Shown: one piece after another, positions 5,766-6,693 of the stretch | Layout: each line of letters starts with the position of its first letter | Position numbering within the stretch: position 1 is the first letter of the stretch | Origin: Gammaproteobacteria bacterium | Lineage (GTDB): Bacteria; Pseudomonadota; Gammaproteobacteria; Pseudomonadales; GM7GCV1 | Assembly: GCA_030830945.1 (NCBI GenBank) | Contig: JAURLY010000151.1 | Coordinates: 1-6,693, forward strand | Length of the DNA: 6,693 nucleotides | Reading direction: 5' to 3' | Position numbers and translations under genes: made by a program | Notes under the pieces: model-generated | Told to the model about the DNA's origin: nothing | Database searches by the model: none | Seen by the model: only the letters and a program-made list of their open reading frames with translations

Positions 5766-6188
5766 CTAAAACTTTTCCTCCAGACAGTATCTTTTCCAAT
5801 CCCCGTCGTGAATAAGGCTGCTTTCGTCCACTTCATGATTATAAATATAGGTCCAGGCATGCCCGGGCTCATCCATTAATTCGACAGGCTTGCGCAAATA
5901 CAGCGAACCCTCTTCGTCCTCCGGGAAGAAATCTTCATAGGGATCAAGAATAGGCCAGGCTTCAGGGCTCAGTACCTCATAAACCTCGCCCTTCACCAAC
6001 CCATCACCTTCTTTTAATCCCGGATAGCTACCCAGATCGTAGAGCATTCCCTGCACTTGTGACTCGCACACGAAGCGCAAATACTTGCCTGCGGGTAACG
6101 CCTCCATTGCACCTAACCCCCGCGACCCAAGGGATACATCAGATCGCATAAGCGTCCCATACAGGAACAAGTGATTTGGTGTATTCAT
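5766..6188 (-). CDS. Gamma-glutamylcyclotransferase-like (AIG2/YtfP family) protein
   Basis: The 140-residue product matches the small GGCT/AIG2-like fold. Members cyclise gamma-glutamyl amines or peptides to 5-oxoproline, or have unknown substrates. It opens with the substrate-loop motif LFLYGTLM (7-14), has VQGMLYDLGSYPGL (45-58), then VKGEVYEV (65-72) and LDPYEDFFPE (81-90), where Glu85 is in the position of the catalytic glutamate. It ends with LYLRKPVEL and AWTYIYN (111-117), the usual last strands. ATG at 6188 is chosen over an in-frame ATG at 6236 because the family begins just before the YGTL motif and AGAG (complement 6195-6198) lies six bases upstream. It converges on nspC with a 16-base gap, and no clear terminator is seen between them. 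There is no evident functional tie to the polyamine genes, although a gamma-glutamyl-polyamine substrate could be imagined. Confidence 0.85.
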   Translation of the reverse strand: MNTPNHLFLYGTLMRSDVSLGSRGLGAMEALPAGKYLRFVCESQVQGMLYDLGSYPGLKEGDGLVKGEVYEVLSPEAWPILDPYEDFFPEDEEGSLYLRKPVELMDEPGHAWTYIYNHEVDESSLIHDGDWKRYCLEEKF

Positions 6189-6458
6189 TTTGATCTCTAG
6201 TCTGCAAAATTTCAGAACGAAATCTTGCGATATCACACGACAGTTAACAACCCGAAAAAAAAATCTCAGGTTTGCGTGCTTTATTCGCGTAATTTACTTA
6301 AAACAAAGAAAGTCCAGGCTTTATTTTTAGGACTATGGATAAACATCAGTTGCATAGAACTGGCGGGAGGGATGAATTTTTTCTCTGAAACACTTCTTAT
6401 TATTGCTAGCCTGGCCATCATCCAGAGTAAAATTGACCTATTCTTTAACGAGCCCCTT
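6189..6458. other. Divergent spacer between the GGCT-like and RRM genes
   Basis: This 270-base AT-rich stretch should hold promoters for both flanking genes. A short dyad, AGTCC (6311-6315) with GGACT (6330-6334), has a 14-base loop. GGGAGGG (6365-6371) sits directly before an in-frame ATG at 6372. The plus-strand frame of the RRM gene is open back to the stop at 6198-6200, so an N-terminal extension is possible. No convincing promoter is seen for the GGCT-like gene. Confidence 0.5.
6403..6433 (+). promoter_or_regulatory. Weak promoter candidate for the RRM gene
   Basis: TTGCTA (6403-6408) and TAAAAT (6428-6433) resemble sigma70 hexamers, but the spacing is 19 bases, longer than usual. Transcription would begin near 6440 and would only allow the start at 6459. 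If the protein really begins at 6372, this is not the promoter. Confidence 0.25.
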
Positions 6459-6693
6459 ATGAAAATACTTATTCGCAACCTCGATCGAAGCACGACCGAA
6501 GAAGAGATAAAAACACTCTTTTTGCAATACGGTAACGTGCAGTACTGCAATTTGGTTTGTGACAAGGATAATGGCGGCTCCAAAGGCTTTGCCTTTGTTG
6601 AAATGCCCAAGCCCGGTGATGCAAAAGCCGCCATAAAAAACCTGAACAACAAGCAGGTCGGCAGCCAAAAGATCCGGGTAAAAAAAACCGAGA
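6459..6693 (+). CDS. Single-RRM RNA-binding protein (cut by window edge)
   Basis: Seventy-eight codons are visible. They form almost a whole RNA recognition motif, an RNA-binding fold found in small bacterial proteins whose targets are mostly unknown. RNP2 is KILIRNL (2-8) and RNP1 is KGFAFVEM (42-49), with its exposed aromatics Phe43 and Phe45. Helix 1 is TTEEEIKTLFLQYG (12-25), helix 2 covers PGDAKAAIKNLNN, and the last strand is KIRVKK. Only a short C-terminal tail is probably missing. ATG at 6459 places the start right at RNP2, as in short RRM proteins, but its ribosome site is weak (GAG at 6450-6452). An alternative ATG at 6372 would add 29 residues with a hydrophobic patch LLIIASLAII. 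The fold is secure; the start is not. Confidence 0.88.
   Translation, partial: MKILIRNLDRSTTEEEIKTLFLQYGNVQYCNLVCDKDNGGSKGFAFVEMPKPGDAKAAIKNLNNKQVGSQKIRVKKTE

Noticed and set aside
5747..5790. Bidirectional terminator between nspC and the GGCT-like gene
   Set aside because: Convergent genes 16 bases apart invite one, but no inverted repeat with a T-tract could be found there.
6189..6236. N-terminal extension of the GGCT-like protein from ATG 6236
   Set aside because: The 16 added residues precede the first strand of the fold and have no family counterpart, while the ATG at 6188 has an AGAG site at six bases.

Overview
The window looks like chromosomal DNA of a Gram-negative, probably marine or environmental gammaproteobacterium. 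The evidence is an AhpC of the enterobacterial type (187 residues, near colinear with the E. coli protein), a long biosynthetic arginine decarboxylase of the SpeA type, a Pgi of the long proteobacterial type, sigma70-like promoters and moderate GC content. The genus cannot be named from the sequence alone. There are no mobile elements, phage genes, CRISPR arrays, tRNAs or rRNAs.

Layout, left to right. (1) The 5' end of pgi (glucose-6-phosphate isomerase) runs leftward off the window edge (complement 1-344). (2) A 317-base divergent spacer (345-661) holds a pgi promoter candidate with a small palindrome, two neighbouring inverted repeats, and an OxyR-like site abutting a weak promoter for ahpC. 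(3) ahpC (662-1225) encodes the 2-Cys peroxiredoxin and is followed by a hairpin terminator candidate; no ahpF is present. (4) A 232-base spacer carries a strong promoter (TTGCTG-16-TATAAT) and a roughly 100-nt leader with competing hairpins. (5) A tight three-gene operon (1458-5749) follows: speA (arginine decarboxylase), a carboxynorspermidine/carboxyspermidine dehydrogenase, and nspC-type carboxy(nor)spermidine decarboxylase, with gaps of 3 and 5 bases. (6) Convergent to it is a small gamma-glutamylcyclotransferase-like gene (complement 5766-6188). (7) After a 270-base divergent spacer, a single-RRM RNA-binding protein gene starts at 6459 (or 6372) and runs off the right edge.

The most informative part is the polyamine operon. 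SpeA makes agmatine from arginine. The second enzyme condenses a diamine with aspartate beta-semialdehyde using NADPH, and the third decarboxylates the product. Together they outline a spermidine route that does not use S-adenosylmethionine. The enzyme that would turn agmatine into putrescine is not in the operon. The condensation could therefore act on putrescine made by genes elsewhere, or directly on agmatine, as in the carboxyaminopropylagmatine route described in cyanobacteria. The sequence does not settle this.
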